From positions 57,514-121,513 of the forward strand of contig NZ_KQ465121.1 of NCBI RefSeq assembly GCF_001308875.1: a stretch of DNA of 64,000 bases. Direction: 5' to 3'. The position numbers and the translations under genes are program-made. Shown in pieces: positions 8,502 to 18,201 of this stretch. The notes beneath the pieces are model-generated. The model did not search any database and was not told the DNA's origin. It saw only the letters and a list, made by a program, of their open reading frames with translations. Origin of the DNA: Lysinibacillus sp. ZYM-1 (GTDB lineage: Bacteria > Bacillota > Bacilli > Bacillales_A > Planococcaceae). Position 1 is the first letter of the stretch; each line of letters starts with the position of its first letter.

Positions 8502-9785
8502 TTAATCAAAAAACTTATCAAATAATTTTTTTGCTCTCCCGATTACGCTTTCCTTTGGTTCTGAAGGTGCAGAATACTCTTGCTTTTTAGGCATAGCTGC
8601 TTGAGCTCCTACAACTGCATATTCATTAGGTTGCGTATTCGTACTTTTACCGTAAAAATCATCTTCTAAATAGGCGTAACGAATAAGTCCAACCGCCGTT
8701 GCAAATGAAGGCTCTCTAACGCCAATATAATCGGGTGTATAAATTCTTACACGCGTTTGTAGAATTTGACGTGCTAACTGGGCGATACCTTCAAGTTTAG
8801 CAACACCACCAGTTAAAACAACGCCACCTGGTAAATCTCTGACGCCTAAACGCGCTAACTCGTCGATCACTAATTCTAGTAATTCTTCTAGGCGAGCGCC
8901 AATAATTTCTGATATATAGCGTTGGCTATACTGATCAGTAGAATCTGTGCCTACAATCGGTACTTCAAAGATTTCGTCATCAGATGCATCATCATAAAAG
9001 GCATGTCCAAATTGGTGTTTGATATTCTCAGCTTGCTCTGTTGGTGTCTTTAGGACAATGGAAATATCTTTCGTTATATGATCACCACCAACTGGTATGA
9101 CACCTGTATGCGTTAACAATCCCTCTTCAAATACTGCAATTGTAGTAGAGCCGCCTCCTATATCTACAAAGGCAGTTCCTTGGTTTTTTTCATCTTCAGT
9201 TAATGCTAAGTAGCCTGATGCTAATGGTTGCAAATATATTTCTCGTATACTTAAACCTGCACGCTCGACACAGCGAAGAACATTGTGTAGAAGCGTTTTG
9301 GATGTTGTTATCATTGTTGCATCCATTTCTAAACGGATGCCAATCATACCACGAGGATCTTTGATTTCATCAAGGTTGTCCACAATAAACTGTCTTGGAA
9401 TGATGTTAACTAATTCACGTTCAGGAGGTATTGACATGACTTGTGCAGATTCTACCACTCTGTCTAAATCATCATCTGTAATTTCTCTGTTTTCACTATT
9501 TACAGCGACAACACCTTTTACTAGCTGTAACATCGTTTGGTTAGCAGGAACGCCTAAAACGACTTCATGAATTTGGTAACCTGTCATTCGTTCGGCTTGT
9601 TCTATTGCTTTTCGAATAGATTGAACTGTTGCATCAATGTCAACAATTGCTCCTTTTCGAACCCCATTCGATTTTACATTTCCGACGCCAATTACGTGTA
9701 ATTGTCCGTCACTCATTTCACCTATTAATACCTTGATAGAGGAGGAACCAATATCAAGTGAAATGTATAAATCTTGCTGATTCAA
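8502..9785 (-). CDS. ftsA: FtsA, actin-like membrane anchor of the Z ring
   Basis: ATP-binding actin-fold protein that links FtsZ to the membrane and recruits later divisome proteins. 427 aa. Phosphate-1 motif YISLDIGSSSIKVLIG at residues ~7-22, the 1C domain, phosphate-2 FVDIGGGSTT, and adenosine motif VVLTGGVAKLEG. The C-terminus ends in an amphipathic membrane-targeting helix (IGRAKKLFDKFFD). The start ATG at 9785 has AGGAGGTGC a few bases upstream. Co-transcribed with ftsZ. Confidence 0.96.
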   Translation of the reverse strand: MNQQDLYISLDIGSSSIKVLIGEMSDGQLHVIGVGNVKSNGVRKGAIVDIDATVQSIRKAIEQAERMTGYQIHEVVLGVPANQTMLQLVKGVVAVNSENREITDDDLDRVVESAQVMSIPPERELVNIIPRQFIVDNLDEIKDPRGMIGIRLEMDATMITTSKTLLHNVLRCVERAGLSIREIYLQPLASGYLALTEDEKNQGTAFVDIGGGSTTIAVFEEGLLTHTGVIPVGGDHITKDISIVLKTPTEQAENIKHQFGHAFYDDASDDEIFEVPIVGTDSTDQYSQRYISEIIGARLEELLELVIDELARLGVRDLPGGVVLTGGVAKLEGIAQLARQILQTRVRIYTPDYIGVREPSFATAVGLIRYAYLEDDFYGKSTNTQPNEYAVVGAQAAMPKKQEYSAPSEPKESVIGRAKKLFDKFFD

Positions 9786-9880
9786 TTCGCTGCACCTCCT
9801 TGAAAAATGCTCTTATTTTCATTCTATTGTAAATTTGGCATAATGTCTAAGCAAATCGAGTATTTTGGTCAATTTTTCTC

Positions 9881-10252
9881 TCATTCTATGGAAGTTTTTT
9901 TTCTCTTGTGACGTTTCTCATCTAGACGCGTTAGTAATATACGCCTAATTATTGCTATATTTTGGAACAAACGTACTCCGAAAGCGAAAATGGCCGCTAA
10001 ATACAAATCTATCCCTAAATTCACACCTATAAAAGCTAACCCTGCTGCGAGAACTATATTAAAAAAGAATCCTGATACAAATACTTTATCATCGTATACT
10101 TGCTGTAATTGAGCACGGATACCACCAAATAATGTATCTAAAGCTGCTAAAACAGCTATTGACAGATAATTTTCATACATAGAGGGGATTTGTATATTTG
10201 TTAACAAGCCAAGGGCAAGTCCAAATATCAAACCTAAAAATGGTAGCCACAT
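9881..10252 (-). CDS. sbp: Small basic membrane protein Sbp (DUF1290)
   Basis: 123 aa with three to four membrane segments and a strongly basic tail (RLDEKRHKRKKTS). The N-terminus (MWLPFLGLIFGLALGLLTN) and central GGIRAQLQQVYDDKVF motif are those of the DUF1290/Sbp family, always found before ftsA in Bacillales. Function is unknown. It starts 3 bp after the stop of the preceding DUF881 gene, so they share a transcript. Confidence 0.9.
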   Translation of the reverse strand: MWLPFLGLIFGLALGLLTNIQIPSMYENYLSIAVLAALDTLFGGIRAQLQQVYDDKVFVSGFFFNIVLAAGLAFIGVNLGIDLYLAAIFAFGVRLFQNIAIIRRILLTRLDEKRHKRKKTSIE

Positions 10253-10255
10253 ATA

Positions 10256-10975
10256 TTAATCTCCTTTTTTTACCTCTGCTAAATAATCATTTGTCAATGG
10301 CTGATCAAATGCTGGAATTTGTAATTGTTCTGTTGGTTCTTCAATCACTAAATTAAAATTATCTAAATAAAATGAATCTATAAACGTTGAAGCTTGTAAT
10401 GAATTATACATTTTTTGGGCTGCTTTAAAATCGCTTGTCCCAACATATATATCGAATTTAGGTGACGACAATGGTACACTATTCACTGTGGTCTTTCCAT
10501 TAATGTCCCGAATGGCCGTTGTTTGAACAACACGATTACCATCGATTGAGACACTAGTCGCATCGTTTTTAAACAGCGTATTTAATAATTGAGTTAGCAA
10601 ATCGGGCGATATTTCTTTGATCTCATAACCCATCTCAATTAATTCTGGTGCAGGTTCAATACGAAGTATTACCCCAGGTCCTTTTACTTCTGTTAGGCCA
10701 GCCTGTTGTTTTAAACGATTCAATGTTTCATGTAAGGCAGCTTGCTGATTTACTTTTTCAGATTGCTCATAGCGATCCACTACTTCATGAAGTGAACGAA
10801 TTTCTGCCAGTAATGCGGAATGTCTTTGCTTTTCTTGTGCTAATTCCTCTCTTATTGCCCAAATATCTCGTGTATCTCGCTCTGCTGGTTTTTGAATGGT
10901 ATTGTATTGTACCGCTATCATCAAACCGATAATAAATAGCACGATCGTTATTCGGGTGTACATATTTCTTCGCAA
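10256..10975 (-). CDS. ylxX: YlxX-like DUF881 protein
   Basis: 239 aa, single N-terminal membrane anchor (residues ~7-22), a coiled coil (about 30-80), then the extracytoplasmic DUF881 domain (GVILRIEPAPELIEMGYEI, NRVVQTTAIRDINGKTTVN). The start is TTG at 10975, because AGGAGGGG lies seven bases upstream. The ATG four codons on is too far from that site, and the frame before it is unlike the family. Second of two DUF881 paralogues in the cluster; function unknown, genomic association with division. Confidence 0.85.
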   Translation of the reverse strand: MRRNMYTRITIVLFIIGLMIAVQYNTIQKPAERDTRDIWAIREELAQEKQRHSALLAEIRSLHEVVDRYEQSEKVNQQAALHETLNRLKQQAGLTEVKGPGVILRIEPAPELIEMGYEIKEISPDLLTQLLNTLFKNDATSVSIDGNRVVQTTAIRDINGKTTVNSVPLSSPKFDIYVGTSDFKAAQKMYNSLQASTFIDSFYLDNFNLVIEEPTEQLQIPAFDQPLTNDYLAEVKKGD

Positions 10976-11101
10976 AATAGCCCCTCCTAGACGTATCGTA
11001 TGCCCCTCAGTATACGATTTAAAATTGTAAGTATATATTTTACAATTCATAACTTTCCTAGAGGCTAAAATTAGACTTTAAACATGAAATAAGGCTTGTC
11101 C

Positions 11102-11830
11102 TTAACTTTCTACTTTTACTCTTGGCATTGTAAGTTTTTGATTTTCTTCTAAAGACACCACAATATTGTCATTCAATAATTGATCTACAACGCCGCCATT
11201 TAAATTTAATGATGCCATTAAAGTATCGGAATCTCCTACCGCTTCTATCACAAAAGGAGCAGGATGCTGTGTACCATCAATAGTGATCACTGGACCATTA
11301 CAACGGATATAGGAATTGGCCATGACACGTTGGCCATTGATTGCAATTGCTTGAGCACCTGAAATTTTCAGTTCATTCAACAATTTAAAAACATGGCTTT
11401 CATGAACGATATAATCATTCGGATTCAAAGATTTTGGATCATAGTCACCATCTTGAAGGGTTATACGTATTCCTTTTCCGTCACTCTTCAACTCACCAAG
11501 TAGAAGCCGTAAATCCTCTGCTTGTTCTACAAGCTTCTTATAGTCCTTTTCATTAGAAGCGAATGATTTCTCATACTTCCGAATTTGGTCCTGTAGATTA
11601 TTTAGTTCCTCTGAAAGCTCCTTATTGCGTTCTTGTTGAGTGATCAATTCCTCGCGATAAGAATCCTCTTGCTCAAAAAGCTCTGAATTTACGGTGCCTG
11701 CTTCCCGATTATCTTTTGCCTGATTATATGAATAGCCGATGATAAACCCTGTTGTCACACATACAATAAGTAATTCAAATTGTTTTCTTGTAAAAAAACT
11801 CCCTTTGCTATTCATCTTCTTGTTGTTCAT
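11102..11830 (-). CDS. ylxW: YlxW-like DUF881 protein
   Basis: 242 aa, membrane anchor at residues ~18-35, coiled coil to about residue 100, then DUF881 (GIRITLQDGDYDPKSLNPND, AIAINGQRVMANSYIRCNGP). Paralogue of the adjacent ylxX product. The ATG at 11830 overlaps the end of divIB by 23 nt and has AGGAAG upstream, which indicates translational coupling. Role unknown; the conserved position between divIB and ftsA suggests an accessory division function. Confidence 0.87.
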   Translation of the reverse strand: MNNKKMNSKGSFFTRKQFELLIVCVTTGFIIGYSYNQAKDNREAGTVNSELFEQEDSYREELITQQERNKELSEELNNLQDQIRKYEKSFASNEKDYKKLVEQAEDLRLLLGELKSDGKGIRITLQDGDYDPKSLNPNDYIVHESHVFKLLNELKISGAQAIAINGQRVMANSYIRCNGPVITIDGTQHPAPFVIEAVGDSDTLMASLNLNGGVVDQLLNDNIVVSLEENQKLTMPRVKVES

Positions 11831-12641
11831 CTTCTGTCACTTCCTGGTTAACCATTTCCCCATCTGCATTAGTTTCCATGTCGATACTTATTTTGTTGTA
11901 CTCCTCGTTAAAAGGACGATAGTATGAACCGACCTCTAAATCAATCACGCCTTTTTCTAAATTTGCAATTTGCGCAACAATGGAGGGATAATAATTTAAC
12001 TTATCCGCAAGCGACTGAATAATAGCTCGTACCTCATAGCCATCATTCATATAAAGCTTAACCGCATTAGGATTTGTATCATTACTATTCGTGTTAACCT
12101 GAGAAATTAAAGCTAATACTTCTGGTTTTAATTGTGCTAGCTGTTCAACAAGTTTTTTAATTGTTTTTTCACCTGTAATACCGATAAAAACGGGTGCATC
12201 AATTGGGGTATCATTTCCCTTTTGCTCAAAACGTTCACCATTTTCAAGTAAAGGATAATAGGTGCCGTCCCCAGCCAAATACGCAACTTTTTTCCATTCT
12301 TTCATATCGATCGTTACGCCTCTAAGCCAGTTACGATTAACATGTGCTTCTTTTACCCATTTATCCTTTAATAAAATCTTCTCAACATCTTCTACTTTGA
12401 ACCCCCACATTGATTTACCTAGCGCAAGGGTACTTTTCTCCACATAATATTCATTATCTACCAGCTTAGCACCATTGACTGTTATTTTATTGATATTACT
12501 GTATGGAGATTGAAAATAAAGGAGTACTGCTAACACAATAAAGAAAAGTAATATTAGCACGATAAATTTACGGTTTGTACGCTTTTTTCGTCGCTTTTTT
12601 AGCGTAGGTATACGATCTTCTATATCAATTACTTTCTCCAA
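11808..12641 (-). CDS. divIB: DivIB/FtsQ, division membrane protein
   Basis: Bitopic divisome protein that stabilises FtsL-DivIC at the septum. 277 aa: basic cytoplasmic tail (KKRRKKRTNRK), one membrane helix (about residues 27-45), POTRA-type alpha domain beginning INKITVNGAKLVDN, beta domain, and an acidic tail rich in E, D and Q. The start is TTG at 12641: AAGGAGG sits eight bases upstream, whereas the ATG at 12701 lies inside spoVE. In B. subtilis murG and murB separate spoVE and divIB; here divIB follows spoVE directly by 20 bp. Confidence 0.92.
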   Translation of the reverse strand: MEKVIDIEDRIPTLKKRRKKRTNRKFIVLILLFFIVLAVLLYFQSPYSNINKITVNGAKLVDNEYYVEKSTLALGKSMWGFKVEDVEKILLKDKWVKEAHVNRNWLRGVTIDMKEWKKVAYLAGDGTYYPLLENGERFEQKGNDTPIDAPVFIGITGEKTIKKLVEQLAQLKPEVLALISQVNTNSNDTNPNAVKLYMNDGYEVRAIIQSLADKLNYYPSIVAQIANLEKGVIDLEVGSYYRPFNEEYNKISIDMETNADGEMVNQEVTEDEQQEDE

Positions 12642-12661
12642 AAAGTACTCCTCCTTTATAT

Positions 12662-13741
12662 TTATTTCGCTAATTGATAAATAATACCTATTATTAACCA
12701 CATTGTGACTAAAGATGTTCCTCCGTAGCTAATAAATGGCAATGTAACTCCAGTTACAGGTACTAAGCCTATTACTACCGCTATATTAAGAAATGCTTGC
12801 ACCATCAGCATTGTGACAAGCCCTATAATCGCATAATAGGATGTTCTGTTTTTAGCCTGTACTGCAAATCTATAGCCTGCATAAATTGTCAGTACAAAGA
12901 GCGCTAAAATAACGAGACCACCAATCAAGCCGACTTCTTCCAAAATAATAGCGTAAATAAAATCATTTTGGGGCTCTGGCAAATAAAGAAACTTTTGCCG
13001 GCTTTGTCCAAAACCATGGCCAAAAATTCCAGCAGGGCCTATCGCCATTAATGATTGCACTGCTTGGAATCCACTTACCAAGGGATCAGCCCAAGGATCG
13101 AGGAATGCCTCAATTCGCTTTAGTCGATATGGTGCGGTCGCAATCAGCCCTGCTAGCCCTGCTATACCGCCCAACATAATCATGGCATATAGCTTTAATG
13201 GGTACCCTGCGACAAAAAACAATAAAAATACAGCGACGACAAGAATAAACACAGAACCAAAGTCAGGCTGCAACATGATTAAAACAACAGGTATTAGCAG
13301 GACTAAACCATGGCGCCAATTAACCACTGGCGCTCCTGTTTTATGCTGCGCTAAAATATGACTCAGGTAAACAATGACAGTTATTTTCGTAAGCTCGGCT
13401 GGCTGGATTGTCAATGGACCAATACCAATCCAGCTCTGTGAACCATTTCTCACTAGCCCAATACCAGGTATTAACACTAGAACCAGTAAAATTAACGAAA
13501 ATATATAGGCCATTTTCCAAAAGGACTGCTCTCTCAAAATATTTAATCGGATTGTGATTAAAAATACGATTATGGCTACCACAAAATATACGCTTTGCTT
13601 CATATAAAACGGCATTTTTCCACTATAATGAATGGCACTCCAATAAGTCCCCGCAGAATAGACGAAAATAATGCCGATTACTGATAGCATCAAAGTTGTG
13701 ACGAGCAATAAGTAGCTTTCTTTCCCTCTCAGTAATGCCAT
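12662..13741 (-). CDS. spoVE: SpoVE-position SEDS-family peptidoglycan glycosyltransferase
   Basis: Polytopic SEDS (RodA/FtsW/SpoVE) glycan polymerase, 359 aa with about ten membrane helices. Motifs: IGPLTIQPAELTKI, FLYLPEPQNDFIYAIILEE and GVTLPFISYGGTS. The gene symbol rests on position: it sits between murD and divIB where spoVE lies in B. subtilis, and the window has a second SEDS gene (55037-56215) at the ftsW position next to pyc. It probably pairs with SpoVD for spore-cortex synthesis. The two could not be separated by sequence alone. Confidence 0.85.
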   Translation of the reverse strand: MALLRGKESYLLLVTTLMLSVIGIIFVYSAGTYWSAIHYSGKMPFYMKQSVYFVVAIIVFLITIRLNILREQSFWKMAYIFSLILLVLVLIPGIGLVRNGSQSWIGIGPLTIQPAELTKITVIVYLSHILAQHKTGAPVVNWRHGLVLLIPVVLIMLQPDFGSVFILVVAVFLLFFVAGYPLKLYAMIMLGGIAGLAGLIATAPYRLKRIEAFLDPWADPLVSGFQAVQSLMAIGPAGIFGHGFGQSRQKFLYLPEPQNDFIYAIILEEVGLIGGLVILALFVLTIYAGYRFAVQAKNRTSYYAIIGLVTMLMVQAFLNIAVVIGLVPVTGVTLPFISYGGTSLVTMWLIIGIIYQLAK

Positions 13742-13781
13742 CCTTCCAAGTCAAGTATATTCTAAAATAGTTACAGGCTCA

Positions 13782-15131
13782 TTACAGCTTCATTACAGCA
13801 TCAATAAAAACATCACCGCGTATTTCGAAGCTGTCATATTGATCCCAGCTTGCACATGCTGGAGATAATAAAATAATATCTCCCTCTGCTGACATCGGTG
13901 CTGCATAGTGTACAGCGTCTTCCACATTTTGAGCGATAACTGTTTGTTGGACGCCACACGATTTTGCAAATTCAACAAAACGTAAGCCAGTTTCACCAAA
14001 TGCGACAACGCCTTTGACATGATTCATACTAGGTCGAAGCTCCTCAAAAGAATGTCCTCGATCTAAACCACCTGCTAGCAAAATAACGGGCGCTTGGAAT
14101 GCATCTAAAGCACTCTTTGTTGCTAAACAGTTTGTTGCTTTCGAGTCATTATAAATCTTACGACCATTCCATTCACGTACGAATTGAGTACGGTGTCTCA
14201 CCCCACCAAATGTCGCTAAAACCTCTTTCATCTTCCCTTTGTCGCAGCCAACTAAAATACAAGCTGCCACTGCTGCTAGAATATTTTCTAAATTATGCTT
14301 ACCAGGGAGCGCGATGTTTGCCCGATCCATATATGGTTCCCCATGCCAGTATATCGTTGTATCATCTGCACTGATCCCGTTGTCAGTACGCCCCTTTGAA
14401 CTGAATGGGATTTTTTGTGCATTCGATTGTGCCGCATATCCAACTACAATTGGTTGGTCAGCATTATAAATAAAATAATCACTATCATCTTGATTACGTG
14501 TGACACCAAACTTCGCTTCAGCATAGTTATCAAATGTTCCATGATAGTCGAGATGCGCATCATAAAGGTTTGTTAAAATAGCAATTTTAGGTTTAAATGT
14601 TTTTGTCCCCATCAATTGGAACGATGACAATTCCGTTACAATAATGTCATCTTTACTGGCTTCTTTAGCGACACCACAAGCAACTGTTCCAATATTTCCA
14701 GCAATCAACGGATTTTTACTTCCATTATTCAGCATATCGAATATTAAAGTGGTTGTTGTTGTTTTACCATTCGAGCCTGTAATACCAATGAATGGTGCTT
14801 CACTTATTAAATAAGCAAGTTCAATCTCTGTCCAAACAGGAATATCACGATGTATAGCATCCGCTACAATGCGATTGCTATAAGGAATACCTGGGTTTTT
14901 GACTACTAATTCAAAGCCTTCATCCAGTAAATCTTCAGGATGGCGACCACAAATCACAGTAATTCCCTTTTGTAATAATCCCTGTGCATCTGGACTTTCA
15001 TCAAATGGTTTGGAATCATTGACTGTTACAAAGGCGCCAAGCTCATGTAAAATTTCCGCAGCGGCCACACCACTTTTGGCTAGACCTAACACAAGGACTT
15101 TTTTATGTTGTAAATCTGTATAGTTTTTCAT
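13782..15131 (-). CDS. murD: MurD, UDP-MurNAc-L-alanine:D-glutamate ligase
   Basis: Adds D-glutamate to UDP-MurNAc-L-Ala in the cytoplasm with ATP. 449 aa. Rossmann N-domain (VLVLGLAKSGVAAAEIL), central ATP-binding loop ITGSNGKTTTT, then NLYDAHLDYHG, and C-domain with NDSKATNCLA. The start is ATG 15131, with GGAGGCG seven bases upstream; its A is shared with the mraY stop (TAATG), so the genes are translationally coupled. A longer frame to 15215 lies inside mraY and is rejected. Confidence 0.95.
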   Translation of the reverse strand: MKNYTDLQHKKVLVLGLAKSGVAAAEILHELGAFVTVNDSKPFDESPDAQGLLQKGITVICGRHPEDLLDEGFELVVKNPGIPYSNRIVADAIHRDIPVWTEIELAYLISEAPFIGITGSNGKTTTTTLIFDMLNNGSKNPLIAGNIGTVACGVAKEASKDDIIVTELSSFQLMGTKTFKPKIAILTNLYDAHLDYHGTFDNYAEAKFGVTRNQDDSDYFIYNADQPIVVGYAAQSNAQKIPFSSKGRTDNGISADDTTIYWHGEPYMDRANIALPGKHNLENILAAVAACILVGCDKGKMKEVLATFGGVRHRTQFVREWNGRKIYNDSKATNCLATKSALDAFQAPVILLAGGLDRGHSFEELRPSMNHVKGVVAFGETGLRFVEFAKSCGVQQTVIAQNVEDAVHYAAPMSAEGDIILLSPACASWDQYDSFEIRGDVFIDAVMKL

Positions 15132-16102
15132 TAAAACGCCTCCGATAAGACTGCAATCAATGCTACTGCTAGGGCAGTTGACCAGAAGACAAGCACTACT
15201 TTCCACTCTGACCAACCTGATAATTCAAAATGGTGATGGATTGGACTCATCTTAAAAATACGCTTTTTACGAAGCTTAAAGCTCCCTACCTGTAAAATAA
15301 CGGATAATGTTTCGATGACAAATACCAAGCCCACTAGTAAAAGTAAGAACTCTTCTTTTACTAATACCGATACCATTGCTAATGCCCCACCCAATGCTAA
15401 TGAACCCGTATCACCCATAAATACTTTCGCTGGGTTCGCATTAAATAGTAAAAATCCTAATAATGCTCCTGTAACAGCAAATGCAAATAAAGCAATATCT
15501 GCTTGGCTTTGGAAAAGCGCAATAACCCCAAATGCCGCAAAAGCAATCGATGCAGTTCCTGCCACTAGTCCATCTAATCCATCTGTTAAATTCACCGCAT
15601 TGGAGAAGCCTACTAACCAAAAAATTAAGAAGGCAACATAGAAGACTCCAAGATCTACAGTCAACTCCGTAAATGGAATAGCAAGTGTTGTATCAAAAGA
15701 TCCAACATGCAGTAGAAAATATGCAAGGATGGCGATAACAATTTGACCAATTAATTTTTGAAGAGAGGTTAACCCTAAATTTCTTTTAAATACAACCTTT
15801 AAACCATCATCCAATAAACCTATTAAGCCAAATCCTGCTAATACTAATAAAAGTACTACGGTCTGTGTCGTTAATAAATCTAAAAAGCTTCCTACACCGA
15901 CAGTTGTTAGGACGATAGAAATTAAGAAAATTATACCACCCATTGTTGGTGTACCAGCTTTTTTCATATGAGATTTCGGTCCCTCTTCACGAATACTTTG
16001 CCCAAACTTAAGGCGACGAAGAAGTGGAATACTAATTGGTGCCAGGATAACTGTTACTATAAAAGCAAGAGCTAAAATGGTAAGTGTTGTTGCGAGTTTC
16101 AT
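15131..16102 (-). CDS. mraY: MraY, phospho-MurNAc-pentapeptide translocase
   Basis: Integral membrane enzyme that transfers phospho-MurNAc-pentapeptide to undecaprenyl phosphate, making lipid I. 323 aa, about ten membrane helices. Signatures: [52 protein letters not shown] and [12 protein letters not shown]. Between this gene and spoVD B. subtilis has murE; here only a 125-bp gap remains. Confidence 0.96.
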   Translation of the reverse strand: MKLATTLTILALAFIVTVILAPISIPLLRRLKFGQSIREEGPKSHMKKAGTPTMGGIIFLISIVLTTVGVGSFLDLLTTQTVVLLLVLAGFGLIGLLDDGLKVVFKRNLGLTSLQKLIGQIVIAILAYFLLHVGSFDTTLAIPFTELTVDLGVFYVAFLIFWLVGFSNAVNLTDGLDGLVAGTASIAFAAFGVIALFQSQADIALFAFAVTGALLGFLLFNANPAKVFMGDTGSLALGGALAMVSVLVKEEFLLLLVGLVFVIETLSVILQVGSFKLRKKRIFKMSPIHHHFELSGWSEWKVVLVFWSTALAVALIAVLSEAF

Positions 16103-16227
16103 TGAAAAATCTCCTTTAAATCTTGTTTCACTTTCTTCTTTAGGAAAAAAGCATAAACTTTCATTTATTTATTACTACCCTTCATAATAATAGTGGTTCT
16201 TTCCCATTTTTTAAAGGTAAAGTTATT

Positions 16228-18144
16228 TCAGTTCTCCAAATATAAATGAATGGTACCGTCTTGTTTGATAACACTATCCACTTCAGGTAATTGGTTACCA
16301 ATTTTAGTCCCTTCACCATGCCATTCTATACGGAATGGATAAAATTGCTTGGCAATATCATCCTTTGTCAGGCCTATAAAATTCGGTACCTTCATAGTAA
16401 CTGGATCACCATAACGATAATCCTTTTCAAGCTGTTCCTTCGATTTTTCAATACCTACAAAAGGTGCAACATCCTCAATAATTTGCCCAACAATAGGTGC
16501 TGCCACAACGCCACCAAACTGGGTCGTTTTTTTAGGGTTATCGACTGCTACATAGACGACAATTTGCGGATTGTCTGCTGGAGCAAAGCCTATAAATGAC
16601 ACGATATATTCCCCGCTCTTATAACGGCCGTTTTCTACCTTTTGCGCTGTTCCTGTTTTACCACCAATTCGTAAGCCATCTCGAAAGGCTTGTCGACCTG
16701 AACCATTCGCCACTACTGACTCCAATGCCCCACGAACCTTTGCAGAAGTCTCCTCACGAATCACCTGGTTTTTAGCAACTGGTTCAGTTTCCTGTATAAC
16801 TTCCCCTGTATTCGGATTAAATACCTTTTTCACAACATAAGGCGTATAAAGCTTGCCTCCATTTATTGCTGCAGCTACCGCTTGAACTTGTTGAATAGGT
16901 GTTACAGCTACCCCTTGCCCAAATGAGGTTGTGGCCTGTTCAACCGGTCCAAAGGCTTCCTTAGAAAATAAAATCCCTGATGCTTCACCAGCAATATTGG
17001 AACCTGTCTTCTGACCAAAACCAAAATCTTTAATATATTGCAGTAGTCGCTCATTGCCTAAACGCTGCCCTAATTCTATAAAGCCTGGGTTACAAGAATT
17101 TTCCACGACCTCTAAAAAAGTTTCATGGCCATGCCCTTCACGTTTCCAGCAACGAAGTTTTGCCCCAGCTACCATCGTATACCCTGGATCATAAAAAGTT
17201 TCATGTTCTAAATCCACTAAATTTTCTTCCAATGCAGCACTGAGTGTAATAATTTTAAAAGTAGAACCTGGCTCATATGTCATCCATACAGGTAAATTCC
17301 GATTGTAGATCGCCGGCTCTACTAATTGATATTCAGATGGATGAAAAGTTGGATAGGAGGCTAATGCTAAAATTTCACCATTATTCGGATTCATAGCAAT
17401 AGCCAATGCTTGGTCAGCTTCATAGCGCTCCATGGCTTGTGACAATTCACGCTCAACCACCTGTTGGACATCGACATCGATAGTTAGTTCAATGGTTGCA
17501 CCATCTTCGCCCGCTTTCCAAGCACTCGCGACATTTGGTAAACTATTGCCCTTAGCATCTGTAAAAAGGCGAATGGCAGAAGAATTAGCTTGTAAAAGTT
17601 TATCATATTCATATTCAATGCCAGCTAAGCCTTGTGCATCATACCCAGTAAAACCTAAAAATCGAGATAATAGTGTTCCATAAGGGTAGTCCCTAGAATA
17701 GTCAACACCACTATATAGGCCTTCAATTTGCAAACCTTGTAATTCCACCGCTTTTTCATAAGGGATATTTTTCCCTTCTGGCGCTAGCTTTACTAGATAG
17801 GCTCTTTTCTTCATTTTCTCTAATAGTTTCTCTTTATCTACTTCCAGAACTTGCGCAATTTTTTCGGCAGCACCTTCAATATCTTTACTTTGGGAAGGCA
17901 TAAAATATAAAGTAGGTGCTAGCTTATTGGTTACAATGCTTTCACCATCTCGATCGGTAATATGCCCCCGCTCATTAGCAAACGGAATTTCTCGGTCCCA
18001 ATTCTCTTCTGCCTTCGTTGTCAGTTCTTTTTGATCCAATACTTGCAAAAAGAAAAGCCTAATAACAATTGCCACTGCTACACACATAAACAACACGTAT
18101 AAAATACGTAAACGCTTTTTAGAATGGATAGAAATCCACTTCAT
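16228..18144 (-). CDS. spoVD: SpoVD, sporulation class B penicillin-binding protein
   Basis: Membrane-anchored transpeptidase for spore cortex synthesis. 638 aa: one membrane helix (about 12-34), PBP dimerisation domain, transpeptidase domain with EPGSTFK (Ser294, Lys297), SCN-type motif in VENSCNPGF and KTGTAQ, then a single C-terminal PASTA domain starting KVPNFIGLTKDD. A PASTA domain, length near 646 aa and position after pbpB identify SpoVD. It probably works with the SpoVE-position SEDS protein. Confidence 0.93.
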   Translation of the reverse strand: MKWISIHSKKRLRILYVLFMCVAVAIVIRLFFLQVLDQKELTTKAEENWDREIPFANERGHITDRDGESIVTNKLAPTLYFMPSQSKDIEGAAEKIAQVLEVDKEKLLEKMKKRAYLVKLAPEGKNIPYEKAVELQGLQIEGLYSGVDYSRDYPYGTLLSRFLGFTGYDAQGLAGIEYEYDKLLQANSSAIRLFTDAKGNSLPNVASAWKAGEDGATIELTIDVDVQQVVERELSQAMERYEADQALAIAMNPNNGEILALASYPTFHPSEYQLVEPAIYNRNLPVWMTYEPGSTFKIITLSAALEENLVDLEHETFYDPGYTMVAGAKLRCWKREGHGHETFLEVVENSCNPGFIELGQRLGNERLLQYIKDFGFGQKTGSNIAGEASGILFSKEAFGPVEQATTSFGQGVAVTPIQQVQAVAAAINGGKLYTPYVVKKVFNPNTGEVIQETEPVAKNQVIREETSAKVRGALESVVANGSGRQAFRDGLRIGGKTGTAQKVENGRYKSGEYIVSFIGFAPADNPQIVVYVAVDNPKKTTQFGGVVAAPIVGQIIEDVAPFVGIEKSKEQLEKDYRYGDPVTMKVPNFIGLTKDDIAKQFYPFRIEWHGEGTKIGNQLPEVDSVIKQDGTIHLYLEN

Positions 18145-18201
18145 TCGACATCACACCTTGTTTTTTACAACGTATGAAATAAAGTGGACTTCTATTCAGT
18201 A

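Noticed and set aside
13793..14020. 75-aa minus-strand frame inside murD
   Set aside because: Out-of-frame shadow of murD with no start signal.
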